Origin: Candidatus Altimarinota bacterium
GTDB lineage: Bacteria; Patescibacteriota; Gracilibacteria; BD1-5; UBA2023
Direction of reading: 5' to 3'
NCBI GenBank assembly: GCA_028713325.1
Contig: JAQTON010000002.1
Coordinates: 124,001 to 188,000 of the forward strand
Length of the DNA stretch: 64,000 bases
The position numbers and the translations under genes were made by a program. Positions within the stretch are counted from its first letter, which is position 1; the number at the start of each line of letters is the position of its first letter. A model generated the notes under the pieces. It did not search any database. It had not been told where the DNA came from and saw only the letters and a list, made by a program, of their open reading frames with translations. Below, one piece after another: positions 1-10,221 of this stretch.

Positions 1-110
1 CGGGTCAGGATGTGAAAAAAGTGGAAAAAGACTGCGATCGAGATAACTATATGACTCCGGAGGAAGCGTTGAAGTATGGGCTTATTGATAAAATCATCAA
101 TAACAAGTAG
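1..110 (+). CDS. clpP: ATP-dependent Clp protease proteolytic subunit, C-terminal end (partial)
   Basis: Only the last 35 codons are inside the window, and the stop is TAG. The peptide reads GQDVKKVEKDCDRDNYM followed by TPEEALKYGLIDKII, which matches the conserved ClpP end (EKD-DRD-MSAEEA-YGLID). ClpP is the serine-protease barrel that works with Clp ATPases in cytosolic protein turnover. The catalytic Ser, His and Asp lie upstream of the window. A palindromic element begins 2 nt after the stop codon. Confidence 0.9.
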   Translation, partial: GQDVKKVEKDCDRDNYMTPEEALKYGLIDKIINNK

Positions 111-112
111 AG

Positions 113-231
113 GAAAGTTCTGAAAAACTCGTCCTTTGAACTCAAAACTCCGTTCCTCGTTCTCCGTACATTTGTACGGCTCACTTCGGTACTCATTTTT
201 CATTCAAATTACTTCGTTTTTGAGAACTTTC
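113..231 (-). repeat. Palindromic element, copy 1 (post-stop, clpP)
   Basis: This 119-bp element is bounded by complementary arms GAAAGTTCT and AGAACTTTC. The core is shared with seven other copies, with a small central hairpin around CCGTAC-ATTT-GTACGG. It starts 2 nt after the clpP stop and points opposite to clpP: the orientation that encodes QKRSN in the in-gene copies lies here on the minus strand. Confidence 0.85.
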
Positions 232-271
232 AGAAGTTTTTAGAAGTGGGATTTTTTTAACTGTTGTATTT

Positions 272-1477
272 ATGATCCAAAAGGATATCCTCATTCAAAA
301 CCTCCTCGATAAGGGGGTTTCTCGTGTTATTGACAGGGAACATCTGGAGAAACAGCTCCAGTCCGGAAAGAAACTCCGCATAAAGTTCGGGATTGATCCG
401 ACCGGATCGGTGGTTCATATCGGACATGCGGTTCCCATCCTGAAACTCCGTGCTTTTCAGGAACTCGGACATCAGATCGTCCTCATTATCGGAGATGCAA
501 CCGCTCAAGTAGGGGATACTTCCGACAAGGATGCGGAACGTCCGATGCTCTCGCGTACAGAAACTCGAAAGAATGCGGAAAACTACCTTGCACAGTTCGG
601 GAAGATTCTCGATCTCTCAAAGCTCGAAGTTCATTACAACAGCGAGTGGATGGATACGACGAACTTCAATATCGTCGGGGAGCTTGCCAAAAATTTCTCG
701 GTTGCCGAGATGCTCGATCGGGACAATTTCTCCAAACGGTATAAGGAGGGAATCCGTATCTCTCTCCAAGAATTTCTCTATCCGATTATGCAGGGATGGG
801 ACAGTGTCCAGGTGAAAGCGGATGTGGAACTCGGAGGAAACGATCAGTATTTCAACCTCCTAGCAGGGCGTACTCTCCAGGAAGCCTACGGACAACCGAA
901 ACAGGATATCATGACATTTCATCTCCTTGAAGGAACGGATGGCCGAAAAATGAGCAAGACCTACAAAAATTTCATCGGACTTTCCGATACTCCGAACGAG
1001 ATGTTCGTGAAGATTATGGAAATCAAAGACGAGCTTATTATTCCGTATTTTGTCCACTGTACCACTCTTTTGCTCTCAGAAATTGAACCATACAAGATTC
1101 GCCTTCTCTCGGATGAGAATCCGAAGTACATCAAGATGGATTTGGCTCACATCATTGTCTCGCTCTATCATGGGGAAGAGGCGGCAATTGCCGGAAAAGC
1201 GTACTTTGAAAAGGTGCTTACGGACGGGATTGTGCCGAGTGAGGAGGAGATTGAAAAAGTATATCTTTCCGTTTCGGACATAGAGCTTGGAAATTTGCTG
1301 AAAGAATTGAAATTCTGTGCAACCACCGGAGACGTTCGAAACGCTCTTTCTGGTGGAAGCGTTCGAGTGAACAATGAAGCGGTTTCTGATATTAAAATGA
1401 CAATTCCTCTTTCGTTCGAGAAAGGAGTGTTTGTTCAAATGGGAAAGAAGAAGTTTCGGAACGTGTTTAAAAAATAA
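272..1477 (+). CDS. tyrS: Tyrosyl-tRNA synthetase
   Basis: This enzyme charges tRNA-Tyr in the cytosol. The 401-residue length is normal for bacterial TyrRS. The class I signatures are visible: HIGH in VVHIGHAVPILK near residue 50, and KMSKT near residue 228. The catalytic fold contains GGNDQYFNLLAGR. The C-terminal 60 residues form an S4-type RNA-binding domain (RNALSGGSVRVNNEAV). There is no in-frame UGA and the frame ends in TAA. Its start follows palindromic element copy 1. The sufS start lies 12 nt downstream, so the two may be cotranscribed. Confidence 0.96.
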   Translation: MIQKDILIQNLLDKGVSRVIDREHLEKQLQSGKKLRIKFGIDPTGSVVHIGHAVPILKLRAFQELGHQIVLIIGDATAQVGDTSDKDAERPMLSRTETRKNAENYLAQFGKILDLSKLEVHYNSEWMDTTNFNIVGELAKNFSVAEMLDRDNFSKRYKEGIRISLQEFLYPIMQGWDSVQVKADVELGGNDQYFNLLAGRTLQEAYGQPKQDIMTFHLLEGTDGRKMSKTYKNFIGLSDTPNEMFVKIMEIKDELIIPYFVHCTTLLLSEIEPYKIRLLSDENPKYIKMDLAHIIVSLYHGEEAAIAGKAYFEKVLTDGIVPSEEEIEKVYLSVSDIELGNLLKELKFCATTGDVRNALSGGSVRVNNEAVSDIKMTIPLSFEKGVFVQMGKKKFRNVFKK

Positions 1478-1489
1478 TTTATAATTTTC

Positions 1490-2830
1490 ATGTCTCTTCG
1501 TTCACACTTTCCCGTTTTCTCGCACCATCCGGATTTGGTGTACTTGGATAGTGCCTCGACGGCACAGAAACCGGGTGTAGTTATAGAAGGAATGAAATGA
1601 CATATGGAGCAGGAATATGCGAATATCCATCGGGGTTCGTATGATCTCTCGGAAGCTTCGGAAGTGCTCTATCACTCCTCGAAGGAGGCGGTGGTGCGAC
1701 TCATCAACGCTCGGGAGACCGCGGAGATTTCCTACAGTTACAATGCGACTTCAGCTCTGAATATCCTCGTGACTTCCCTCATTCGATCGGGAGAACTGAA
1801 AAAAGGAGACAGGGTTCTCCTCTCTCGTGCCGAACACCATGCGAATATCGTTCCGTGGCTCATCGCCAAGGAAACGACCGGAATCGAAGTGGAATTCGTG
1901 AATCTCGATTCGGATTTCGGACTCGATTTTGCGGATTTTGAAGCGAAATTGACGAAGAATGTTCGAGTGATTTCTCTCACTGCTGCGTCGAATGTGACCG
2001 GAGCAGTTTTTGACCTCGCACAGGCGAGGGATGTGATTCGTTCAAAATGAAATAATGCTGGAATTGTGCAAAAGCGAAGTAATCTGAGTGCAAATCGAGA
2101 CCCGGAGTGACCCGTACGACTGTACGGAGAATGAGGAAGCGGAGATTTAATCTCAGAGAACGAGTTTTTCCACAGTTCCCCTCTTTTTGTGGTCGATGCA
2201 AGCCAGTGAGTTCCACATTTCCAAGTTGATGTACAAGCTCTTGATATCGATTACATGATATTCACGGGACATAAATGCATGTCCGATACGGGACTCGGAA
2301 TTATGTACGGGAAAAAATCGCTTTTGAAAGCACTTGTTCCATCTATCGGCGGAGGCGGAGCGGTCAACTGGGTTCATGAAGATTCGTTCGCTCCGGCAGG
2401 ACTTCCAAATCGATTCGAGCCGGGGACTCCGCATATCATCGGGGCAGGAAGCCTCCTTCGGGCAATAGAATTTATGGAATCCATCGGCGGATACACGGAA
2501 CTTGAACGGATCGAAAAAGACCTCGTTTCTCACACGCTTGTAAAATGGCAAGAATTTAAGATAAACTTTCCGGAAATTCGACTTATCGGAAGCGAAAGGG
2601 AGGAGGGGAGAATAGGGGTATTCAGTTTTTCGACCGACACGATGCATATTACCGACCTCGCCGATGCTTTTGCGGATAGAAATATCTGTGTACGAGCTGG
2701 GCATCACTGTGCCGAACCTCTTATGCAGAGCTTATGAATCATGGGAACCGTTCGCATGAGTCTTTTTCTCTATAATACTCGAGAGGATATCGATCGATTT
2801 TTCGAGGTATTTACTAATATACTTAAATAA
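1490..2830 (+). CDS. sufS: Cysteine desulfurase SufS with in-frame palindromic-element insert
   Basis: This PLP enzyme takes sulfur from cysteine for Fe-S cluster assembly. The frame is open for 446 residues when UGA is read as Gly. Family marks are LVYLDSASTAQKP at the N-terminus, the PLP-binding VDASQ, the Schiff-base lysine in FTGHK, and the catalytic cysteine in VRAGHHCAEPLM. SufS proteins are usually about 405-410 residues; the excess is a block of about 40 residues (nt 2060-2179) starting QKRSNLSANRDPEG. It lies between an alpha helix and the strand carrying VDASQ, so it is probably a surface loop. The SufU-like scaffold gene lies downstream. Confidence 0.93.
2060..2179 (+). repeat. Palindromic element, copy 2 (in frame inside sufS)
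   Basis: This 120-bp element has arms GGAATTGTG and CACAGTTCC (one mismatch). It is read in frame through sufS as QKRSNLSANRDPEG and continues to ENEFFHS. The UGA codons inside it are read as Gly. The orientation is the same as the gene. Confidence 0.88.
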
Positions 2831-2831
2831 C

Positions 2832-3167
2832 ATGAATTTAAATAAAATTTTTATCTGAAAAATACTTTACGCCATTTCGGTTTTCATGATAATATCTCCT
2901 TTTTGTTTTGTGGTAATCCACAATCTATATCCTTTCTCTGTTATTACAAAACATAATATTGCAAAAAATGATATAAATAAGAAGTGTCATAGCAAAAGAT
3001 GAAGATGTGTTGATTGGGAGCGTTTCTCTGTATGAGAAATTATTAAAATATATAGTTTTTATGCGTATATTACACTTTCTCTGCCTGCTGGAATTGTACT
3101 ATTTTTCCTATGAATACAAATAGTATTGAATGAAAATGATGGTAATAAGACAATAAAGACCGAATAG
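2832..3167 (+). CDS. Hypothetical small membrane protein
   Basis: I do not recognise this 111-residue protein. It is visible only when UGA is read as Gly (several UGA codons, ending in TAG). It has two hydrophobic segments: residues about 8-35 (KILYAISVFMIISPFCFVVI) and about 82-100 (YAYITLSLPAGIVLFFLG). A polar, cysteine-containing loop lies between them (KKCHSKRGRCVDWERF). The ATG lies 1 nt after the sufS stop, which suggests translational coupling and a possible link to Fe-S assembly, though that link is inference. Confidence 0.7.
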
Positions 3168-3204
3168 ATTTCATCTGAATTATTTCTCAAAATTTAATGT
3201 AAAT

Positions 3205-3615
3205 ATGTCTCAACTTTACACCGAAACCTTCCTCGAATATGCGAAAAATCCCCCGAATAAGGGGATTTTGGAAGGTGCGACCATCGAGCATTTTGAGGAG
3301 AATCGGAATTGCGGGGATGCTCTGACGGTGTTTCTGAAACTCGATGATGTAGGTACGATTCTGGATTTTTCTTTCGAGGGGAATACTGCGATTGTAACCA
3401 CCGCCTGTACGAGTATATTCGGAGAGTCGATTATCGGGATGAATATTTCAGATATTCTCACTATGAATGAGAAAACTATTTTGGAAATGATAGGTTTTCA
3501 GGTATCATCTCGTCGCAAGCAGGCGAGTGTCCTTGGACTTCTCGCCACCCGCAACGCAATACATACATATCTCGGTAATGGAGTGGTGGATGATTTTAGT
3601 GATGTATTAATCTAA
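3205..3615 (+). CDS. sufU: SufU/IscU-like iron-sulfur scaffold, lacking the third cysteine
   Basis: This 136-residue protein is of the NifU-N/SufU family, which accepts persulfide from SufS and builds clusters. It shows YAKNPPNKG at the N-terminus, ENRNCGDALTVFLKL with the first ligand cysteine, and TTACTSIFGES with the second. At the position of the usual third cysteine (family form R-x-K-C-A) the protein has RRKQASVLGLL, so that ligand is replaced. It may bind clusters with other residues or serve only as a sulfur acceptor. It is the third gene of the sufS cluster. Confidence 0.82.
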   Translation: MSQLYTETFLEYAKNPPNKGILEGATIEHFEENRNCGDALTVFLKLDDVGTILDFSFEGNTAIVTTACTSIFGESIIGMNISDILTMNEKTILEMIGFQVSSRRKQASVLGLLATRNAIHTYLGNGVVDDFSDVLI

Positions 3616-3643
3616 TAGAACATAATGATTTAACTAAAGTGAT

Positions 3644-4492
3644 TTAATCAAGTTTAGTAGCAGTTATAGAAATACTCTCATCACATGCATTATCTACATA
3701 AGTGAAACCTGTAGTAGTAACACCTGATAATGCGTCTGCTCAACATCCACCATCTGATATTTTTGTCTGATATAAATTCGTAACTTTAGAATAACTTGTT
3801 GAATCACTTACAGCTAAAGTAGCTCTCCATGATGTAAACCATGTACCATTGGATGATCTTACTGTAACATCATAAACTCCGTTACTCATATAACCAGCAT
3901 TTTTGGCGTTTTGAATAATATTTACCCAGGTATATGCACCAGCTTGAGTATAATTATAAGAAGCAATAATTTTTCAAAAATTATTTGAATGGATATTCCC
4001 ATTGACATTTATATTTCCATTCACATCAAGTTTTTGAGTTGGCTCCATTGTCCCAATGCCGACATTACCATCGTATTTTATCGTCATTGTTGGAATTCCT
4101 ACTGTCGGAAACCAATCTCCATTAGCCCAATAACCTAAATTAAGCTGTGTTTGGTTTATATTAGGGGTAATTCGATAATAATTTGGGGAGCCATCAACAC
4201 TCGAAGGTGCGAATCCATTACCGTGAATTTGTAGCTTTGCTCTTGGACTCACTGTTCCAATTCCTACATTCCCTCCAGAAGAGAATATATTTGCAGTTCT
4301 CGTATCCAATTCAAATATCCCATCTATGATTTTATTCCAAGATGCAGCAGTAAGTCCCGAACCACTTCCTACTTTATCTGCATTTGAGAGTCCACTCGAG
4401 AGCACTGCATACCCTACAGACAATACCATAAGAGTACCAAAGAACATGAGAGCGGAATACACTGATTTCTTCCAAAAAGAAAGAGTGTTCAT
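3644..4492 (-). CDS. Fiber-like surface protein 1 (GIGT-repeat family)
   Basis: A 282-residue protein joined across two UGA codons, ending in TAA. The N-terminus MNTLSFWKKSVYSALMFFG begins a single membrane or signal segment, followed by ADKVGSGSGLTAASWN. Two short repeats, GNVGIGTVSPRAKLQIHG and GNVGIGTMEPTQKLDVNG, are the turn-rich units seen in trimeric tail-fiber and adhesin proteins. The C-terminal part (TWVNIIQNAKNAGYMSNG and onward) is a globular head-like region with two cysteines. It is a paralogue of the genes at 17347-18198 and 19336-20385. An envelope-exposed adhesin is likely by inference. Confidence 0.7.
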
Positions 4493-4637
4493 AAAAAAGA
4501 AAAGTAAGAAATTAAACTAAAACCATTATCACATTTTTCCTGAGAAAATCAAGTCTCATTTAAAAATCCATGATCTTCAATTACCCCTTGATAAATAGGG
4601 TAAAAATGAATATCTTTAATCGTCTGATTTTGAAATT

Positions 4638-5945
4638 TTAGAACTTTACCGTAAAAGTACTTCCTTCTCCTTTTTCGCTCTTGACGGAGATGGCGTAACC
4701 GAGTTTTTCCACGACGGTTTTCACAAGAAAGAGCCCGAGTCCATGTCCGTTTTGGAGACTCCATGAAGAATTTACACGATAGAGTCGATCCCATATCTTC
4801 CCGATACTTTCCTTCGCGATTCCTATTCCGGTGTCTTGTACACAAAATTCCTTCGCTGTAAGTGTGATGCGGATTTCTCCTGCAGGAGTGTAATTAAAGG
4901 CGTTGCTTAAAAGATTGGAGAAAATAATCTGGAGCATCGAATGATTCGAGAGGAGTATGACATTTTTCTCTATGTTTTTTATGACGCGTAACTGTTTTTC
5001 GCTGAAAAGATGCTCTGTCTTGAGGATGATTTCCTCAATCAATTCGGAAACATTTACCTCGTTTTTTTGTATTTCTTCTTTCTCAAGACGGGTAATGGTA
5101 AGAAGAGTACTGATCATGGTATCGAGGAAATATATCTGACTTCGGATATTATCGAGACCGGTTTTATAATCCCCGCTCTTGATGGCACAGTCGATTTCCG
5201 AATGGATGATCATAAGAGGAGTTTTGAATTCATGTGCCGCATCGGTACTGAATTGCCTGAGTACTTCCGTCTGCGACTGTATCTTTTTGAAAGCATCAGA
5301 AAGGGTTTTTGCAACAGTAACGAATTCATCATCGACTGGACCGGAAATAGGGAAGTCCGGCAAAGGGGAATCTACTTTAAACGAGCGAATATATCGAATG
5401 ATTTTCAAGAGCGGACGGAGGGAATAACGGGTGAAAAAAAGAGAAAGGAGCATGATGATAACAAAAAAAACAGCTATCAACAAAGCCGATATTCGCAGAA
5501 GGATTTTTTGTTGAGAAATATGTTTTGCGATGTCGTCGTAGGGGAGTCCGACGATTCCGATTTTTTGAAGAGGAAATACAAACTGTATATAGGCACCCGA
5601 TCCGTTTTCATAAATTCAAAGAAAATCCGATTTCTCTTTCGTCCATTTCGGGGAAACAAATGTTTCGCCCTCGAGCGTTTCGACCATCCCTCCTTGTTCG
5701 ATGATTTTTTTGATGAATGTACTCATCATTTCTTCGTCCATAAATGTTCCGCTTCCATTTGCGGATTTTAAAATACTCTTTTCTATCTTTTCTATCTTCT
5801 CCAGTACTTCATTTTGTTCATCGATATACCAAGTGGAAAAATAATAGATATTGAGTACGGCGACAAATACGATTAAAAGCACACTCGTAAAAAGAGTGAA
5901 TATGAGAGCGGTTCTCGTTGAGGTTTTAAATCGGGAAAAGAGCAT
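4638..5945 (-). CDS. Membrane sensor histidine kinase
   Basis: A 435-residue two-component sensor. A first membrane segment (residues about 13-35) and a second (about 160-185) enclose an extracytosolic sensor region of about 120 residues. A HAMP-like linker follows (RYSLRPLLKIIRYIRSF). The H-box is DAAHEFKTPLMIIHSEID, the N-box SNLLSNAFNYTP, G1 DTGIGIA and G2 GHGLGLFLV. One UGA (YSDFLGIYENG context, near nt 5613) lies in the sensor. The ATG is 6 nt after the response-regulator stop, so the pair is an operon. The redox genes directly upstream on this strand suggest it senses an envelope or redox condition, which is inference. Confidence 0.93.
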
Positions 5946-5951
5946 AAGTTT

Positions 5952-6614
5952 TTATGTTTCTGATAAGGAAAAAACATATCCGTATCCTTTAATGGTTCGA
6001 ATAATGTCGGGAGAAAGTTTTTTTCGGAGATTGGAAATATATACATCGAGCTTATCGCTCTCGAACAGCGCCTCGCCTCCCCAGATACGATCGATGATAT
6101 CCGTTCTGGAAACGGCAACCCCTTCGTTGGTGATGAGGTATTCTAAGATCAGGAATTCTTTCAGGGGAATATGTACAATCTCGCCGTCTTTTCGAACAGT
6201 TCTCTTTTGAAGATCGATGATGATATTTTTGTAGACGATTTCCTTAAACGCTTTCTTTTTTGTTCGCCTGAGAACCGCGAACATACGGGTTTCCAACTCC
6301 TTAAGGTCGAACGGTTTTACGAGATAATCGTCCGCTCCGCTCTCGAGCCCGATAATCGTATCCGTTGTTTCGTCTCGGGCGGTAATGATAATAATGGGTG
6401 TATCTTTTTTTTCTCGTATCTTTTTGCAAACCTCGAAACCGTCCAAAACCGGCAACATCCCGTCTAAGAGGACGATGTCGTACTCTTCTCAGAGTGCCAT
6501 ATCGAGTCCTGTTTGTCCATCGAAGGCAATATCGATAGTCCAAGCATCCAGCTCCATATATCGCTTGATGTTTTTGGATATTTCTCGATTATCTTCAATG
6601 AGAAGAACTTTCAT
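5952..6614 (-). CDS. OmpR/PhoB-family response regulator
   Basis: A 220-residue DNA-binding regulator. The receiver domain begins MKVLLIEDN and has the phospho-acceptor Asp in DIVLLDGMLP, the Thr of IIIITARD and the Lys of DDYLVKPFD. The C-terminal winged helix ends NLRKKLSPDIIRTIKGYGYVF. One UGA is read as Gly (DMALGEEYD). The start overlaps the stop of the upstream Ig-like gene by one base (TAATG), which suggests translational coupling. OmpR-type regulators bind direct repeats with an 11-bp period; two such sites lie upstream of apbE and the FMN_bind gene. Confidence 0.94.
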
Positions 6615-6970
6615 TATTTTCTTTCGATGATGATATAGGTGCTTGTTATATTTCCAGCTTCATCTTTCGCACTCACGACAATGGGATTGAACCCAATATC
6701 GAGAGTATAAACCCCCACTCATTCTAATCGGATTTTATCCGAAGCAGTGCGATCATCGGTTGCTTGCACCCGAATGTCAACTGTTTCCGAAGAAACCACA
6801 TCCCCATCTTTATAGTCCAAAAACACAATTACAGGAGGAATTACATCCGGTTTTGGCTTGGTGTATTTTCGTACGGAAGTATATTTATTTTCCTCGGAAA
6901 TACTGATAAGTGCTGAAAAAGAAAGCACTGTCACGATTATAACCGAAAGAAGTATACTCAATTTTTTCAT
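6614..6970 (-). CDS. Secreted Ig-like domain protein
   Basis: A 118-residue protein with an N-terminal signal or anchor (MKKLSILLSVIIVTVLSFSA) followed by one bacterial Ig-like beta domain. Domain marks are DVIPPVIVFLDYKDGDVVSS, VDIRVQATDD and VVSAKDEAGNITSTYIIIE. One UGA is read as Gly. It lies 3 nt after the membrane fusion gene and overlaps the response-regulator start, so it is the link between the redox genes and the two-component genes. It could be an extracytosolic accessory or sensor partner, but nothing in the sequence decides this. Confidence 0.8.
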
Positions 6971-6973
6971 ATG

Positions 6974-8353
6974 CTAGAATATTTCATGATAAATTTTTTC
7001 AAAGCCCTGTACTTTCAGGTCAGAAACACTTTTTTCTATCATTGCAGGATTTCCGCACATATAGAATTCGCTATCCTTTGGAAAGCTAAAAGTTGTGAGA
7101 TCGATACGTCCATGTCGAAACCCGGGGATTTCCTCGCGGGAGAGAAATATATGAGATTCGAGCTTCGGAATTTCTTTCAGAAGTTCCGTATAAAAAAGAC
7201 TTGCAGAATCTTGGATTCAGAAAAGAAGAATCTTGTCTTTATCCGGAAGTTGACGCATCATATTTATGAGAGGAGCAAGCCCTGTTCCAGTTGCGATAAA
7301 CACCTTTGGATTGGGAGTGTCCTGTAGGACAAACGAACCGTAGACATTTTCTATCGCAAGAATATCTCCCGCTCTGATATTTTTTAAAACATTCCCCCCC
7401 CTTCCGGACGAGAGCTTAATGCAGAAAGTGAGTTTTCTTTCACTAGATTCTACAACCGAGTAAGAACGGTAGAATACCCCATCGCGATCCTTCAAGGCAA
7501 TTCGTGCATACTGTCCAGGAATAACCGTAAACAATTCTTTTGTTTCAAGAATAAGTTCGAGCGTTGTAGGATTTAAAAGAGTGGCGGTTATGACGGTCGC
7601 AGGGGTATTTTCTTTCTCATACTCCTCCTCGTAGGGAACAAAATCACCTTTACCGACTCCACAAACCGGACATACCCAGTCGTCAGGAATATCCTCGAAA
7701 CGGGTTCATGGAGGAATCCCTCCGTCAGGATCACCGTATTTTTCATCATATATCCATCCACAAGGGACGCAACGATATCGGGTTGTGTTACCGGAGAATT
7801 TTCCTGTTGAAATATCTTTTTTCGAAAGATAGGCAGCAGTTCGGAGAAGTATGACCGATGATAGGATCATCATATAAAAAGCATTGAATCGTCAAGCAAA
7901 TGCTATATGTAATGTGACAAGGAGAAAAAGAGGATAGGCCAAAATCTGAATCTTTTTCCATGAACCCTTCAATATTCGCACGGAAAAATTATTAGAGGTA
8001 ATTCCTAATGCCGCCATAATCACAAAAGCGATTACTCCGGAAATAATATCGAGCTCCTTGAAATGTGCCAAAACAAAAAAAGTCTTTTGGTACATATATT
8101 CCATATAAAAATACATACCCATATGAATCGTGGCAAGAAGGAAGGCGAGAACGCCGAAAGTTCTTCTATAAGGGGCAATACTGTCTTTGTTCGTGAGAGT
8201 TATGATTGGCGTGACAACGAGAGCGAGAGCAAAATAGACAAAAGAAATCATCCCGAAGTCTCGGAATAAGAGATTCACTTCTCCAGATTTCATAAGATAA
8301 AATCCTGCAAAAAGAAAGATTCCCGGTATAAGAACAAGAATGTATCGGAGCAT
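6974..8353 (-). CDS. Three-module electron-transfer protein: heme membrane domain, rubredoxin, FNR-type reductase
   Basis: One 459-residue frame after reading UGA as Gly. Residues 1-175: five or six membrane helices of the ferric-reductase-like/MsrQ type, with candidate heme histidines in [11 protein letters not shown] and [11 protein letters not shown]. Residues about 195-245: a complete rubredoxin with both Cys pairs ([11 protein letters not shown] and [15 protein letters not shown]). Residues about 255-459: a ferredoxin-NADP reductase fold with the FAD motif FYRSYSV, NAD motif [11 protein letters not shown] and CGNP near the end. The predicted path is NAD(P)H, FAD, Fe of rubredoxin, then heme across the membrane. 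The UGA at the helix end (HIAFA-G-RFNAFY) and the rubredoxin PP-G-TRFED join the modules. I know of no standard family with this exact fusion. Confidence 0.88.
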
Positions 8354-8518
8354 AATGGATTATTTAGACTGGTAGGATACTCAAAGAAAAATTCCGCAGA
8401 AGAATATGAATGATTGAATCATTCGGAAAAATACGGCATCACCACGGTAAGGTGATATATATTTTCCCTGACATATATCCTACGGAATTTCTCGAAAAAA
8501 GCAATTTTATATTCTTTC

Positions 8519-10141
8519 TTAACTTGCTGCTGTTGTAGTATCTACTTTTGGAGCTGGAGCTGGAGCAACAACCGGAGCGACTACCTTTGGAGCTACTTGA
8601 GTAGCAGTCTTTGCCGCTGCTGCCGCCGCCGCTTGAGCTTGAGCCTTGGCTTTTGCTGCCGCCTGAGCTTGAGCTGCCGCCGCCGCTTGAGCCTTGGCTT
8701 TTGCTGCCGCAGCAGCCATTGCTGCAGTAGTAGCAGCCGAAGGAGATGATGGAGTTGGTTTTGTTGCCGCCGCGGTTGCAGGAGTTACTGGTTTTGTCGG
8801 AGTTTTCGTCTTCATAGTCTGTATCACCGGAGCTGTTGATGGTTGTACTGTCGCAGATCTTACCGGAGTAACGGTCACAGATCTTGTCGGAGCGATAAGA
8901 GGATTATTTTGACGAAGATAGGTTGTAAGTGCATTCTTTGTAGCAAATTCCCGACCAGAAATACTTCCATCAGAACGCCTAAAGATATAGGTGCTCGAAG
9001 TTTCATTACGAATGATTATATATTTTTTTCCATTTGGAGCAGTATAGGTTCCCTCTTCCTGAAGATTTTGATTATTCTTGTTGATAAAATCAACAACACC
9101 TTGATAGCTTGTGAACTTTTGTGAAGAAATACTTCCATCTGAACGCTTGAAGATATATACTCCTGTGGAAAGCGAAGAAATTACATATCTCTTTCCATTT
9201 GGAGCAGTATGACTGTTTCATACCGGAGATACTGTCGGTATATTCTTTTTGGTGTTCGGTATCACTACTGTTGTCGGAGTATTAATCGTGGGAGTAGTGT
9301 CTGCAGGTTGATTCGTCGTTATGGCCGGAGCAGGAGAAATCCTTGCTTGAGAAAGAGCGTTATTTACGGCATCTTGTACGGCCTGGGAAGTCCCGGTTGC
9401 TCCAGTAACGGTGTCAATATTCGTATTGTTCGTACTTACGATGTTTTGAAGAATCGCATCACCCTGAGTACGGGTGAATTTTCCGTTTCCGGAAGCCGTG
9501 AAACTAATGAAGGATGCCTGGGATATTCTTCCGGATGCAATAGTGAGCGATATGGAGTAATTGACACTTCCGCCAGCAAAAGAATATCTTCCAACTCCCG
9601 TATACGTACCATCCTTAAACTGAGAACCTGTAGGGATAGGGGTAACAACCGGAATAATAGGAGTTACTACAGGAGTAACAACCGGAGTTGTAGGAATTAC
9701 AGGGGTAACAACCGGAGTGGGAGTGACAGTTGTACAAGATTGTCGTGGAACTTTTTCTGCCGTACCGGAAGCATTTGTTACAGTATCGTATACTGTCGTA
9801 CAGGTCTGAATAGGAGTGGAATTAGACGGAGACGTGGAGGGGGTTGTAGTAGTAGGAGTCGTCGTCGTTGTTGTAGGAGCGGTATATTGATGATCGTTGT
9901 CATCATCCCTCTCATCATCCCTTTCATTATCATCGTTGTCATCATCCCTCTCATCATCATTATCGTCGTCCCTCTCATCATCTGCATACGTTGTTGGTAC
10001 TGTCAATTGACGTACGTTCCAAAATCCTGTAGAGATATTGTCATTATTTACTGACACAATACCAAAGAAAGACGCTCCGCAGAGAAGAAAGATGCTTCCT
10101 ATGGTAATAATTTGCAGTGATTTTTTCATAGATTTTTTCAT
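8519..10141 (-). CDS. Exported FMN-binding (flavinylated) protein with low-complexity arms
   Basis: A 540-residue protein. In order: signal segment (SLQIITIGSIFLLCGASFFG), an acidic Asp/Arg stretch with ERDDDNDD-type repeats, Thr/Pro linkers, then an FMN_bind domain (FKDGTYTGVGRYSFAGGSVN to VNNALSQA). The domain contains VTGATGTS, the usual ApbE flavinylation site with Thr as FMN acceptor. After a UGA-Gly come two copies of a 45-60 residue repeat (APNGKRYVI.., APNGKKYII.., each ending YIF-R-SDGSIS). The tail is Pro/Thr and then Ala/Lys/Gln-rich, possibly wall-spanning. apbE lies directly upstream; the membrane fusion lies downstream. Confidence 0.85.
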
Positions 10142-10181
10142 ATTGAATAAAATTAATAGCTAAAGTGGTTTACTGGAAGGG

Positions 10182-10213
10182 AGTGTAGTTGTTAACCTTA
10201 AATAAAACTTAAA
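10182..10213 (-). promoter_or_regulatory. Promoter and OmpR-type box upstream of the FMN_bind gene
   Basis: On the minus strand the box TTTAAGTTTTATTTAAGG (nt 10213-10196) holds two TTTAAG units 11 bp apart, the spacing bound by OmpR/PhoB-type regulators. Eight bases later is a -10 like TACACT (10187-10182). The arrangement matches that upstream of apbE almost exactly. Confidence 0.6.
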
Positions 10214-10221
10214 TATCGTGA

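Noticed and set aside
1490-2830. sufS as a pseudogene or assembly chimera because of several UGA codons and an odd middle segment
   Set aside because: All UGA codons are in frame and read as Gly elsewhere at invariant sites, the catalytic residues are intact, and the same middle segment occurs in frame in three other genes.
9209-10054. A plus-strand frame rich in Arg, Ser and Ile repeats
   Set aside because: It is the shadow of the low-complexity minus-strand FMN_bind gene.
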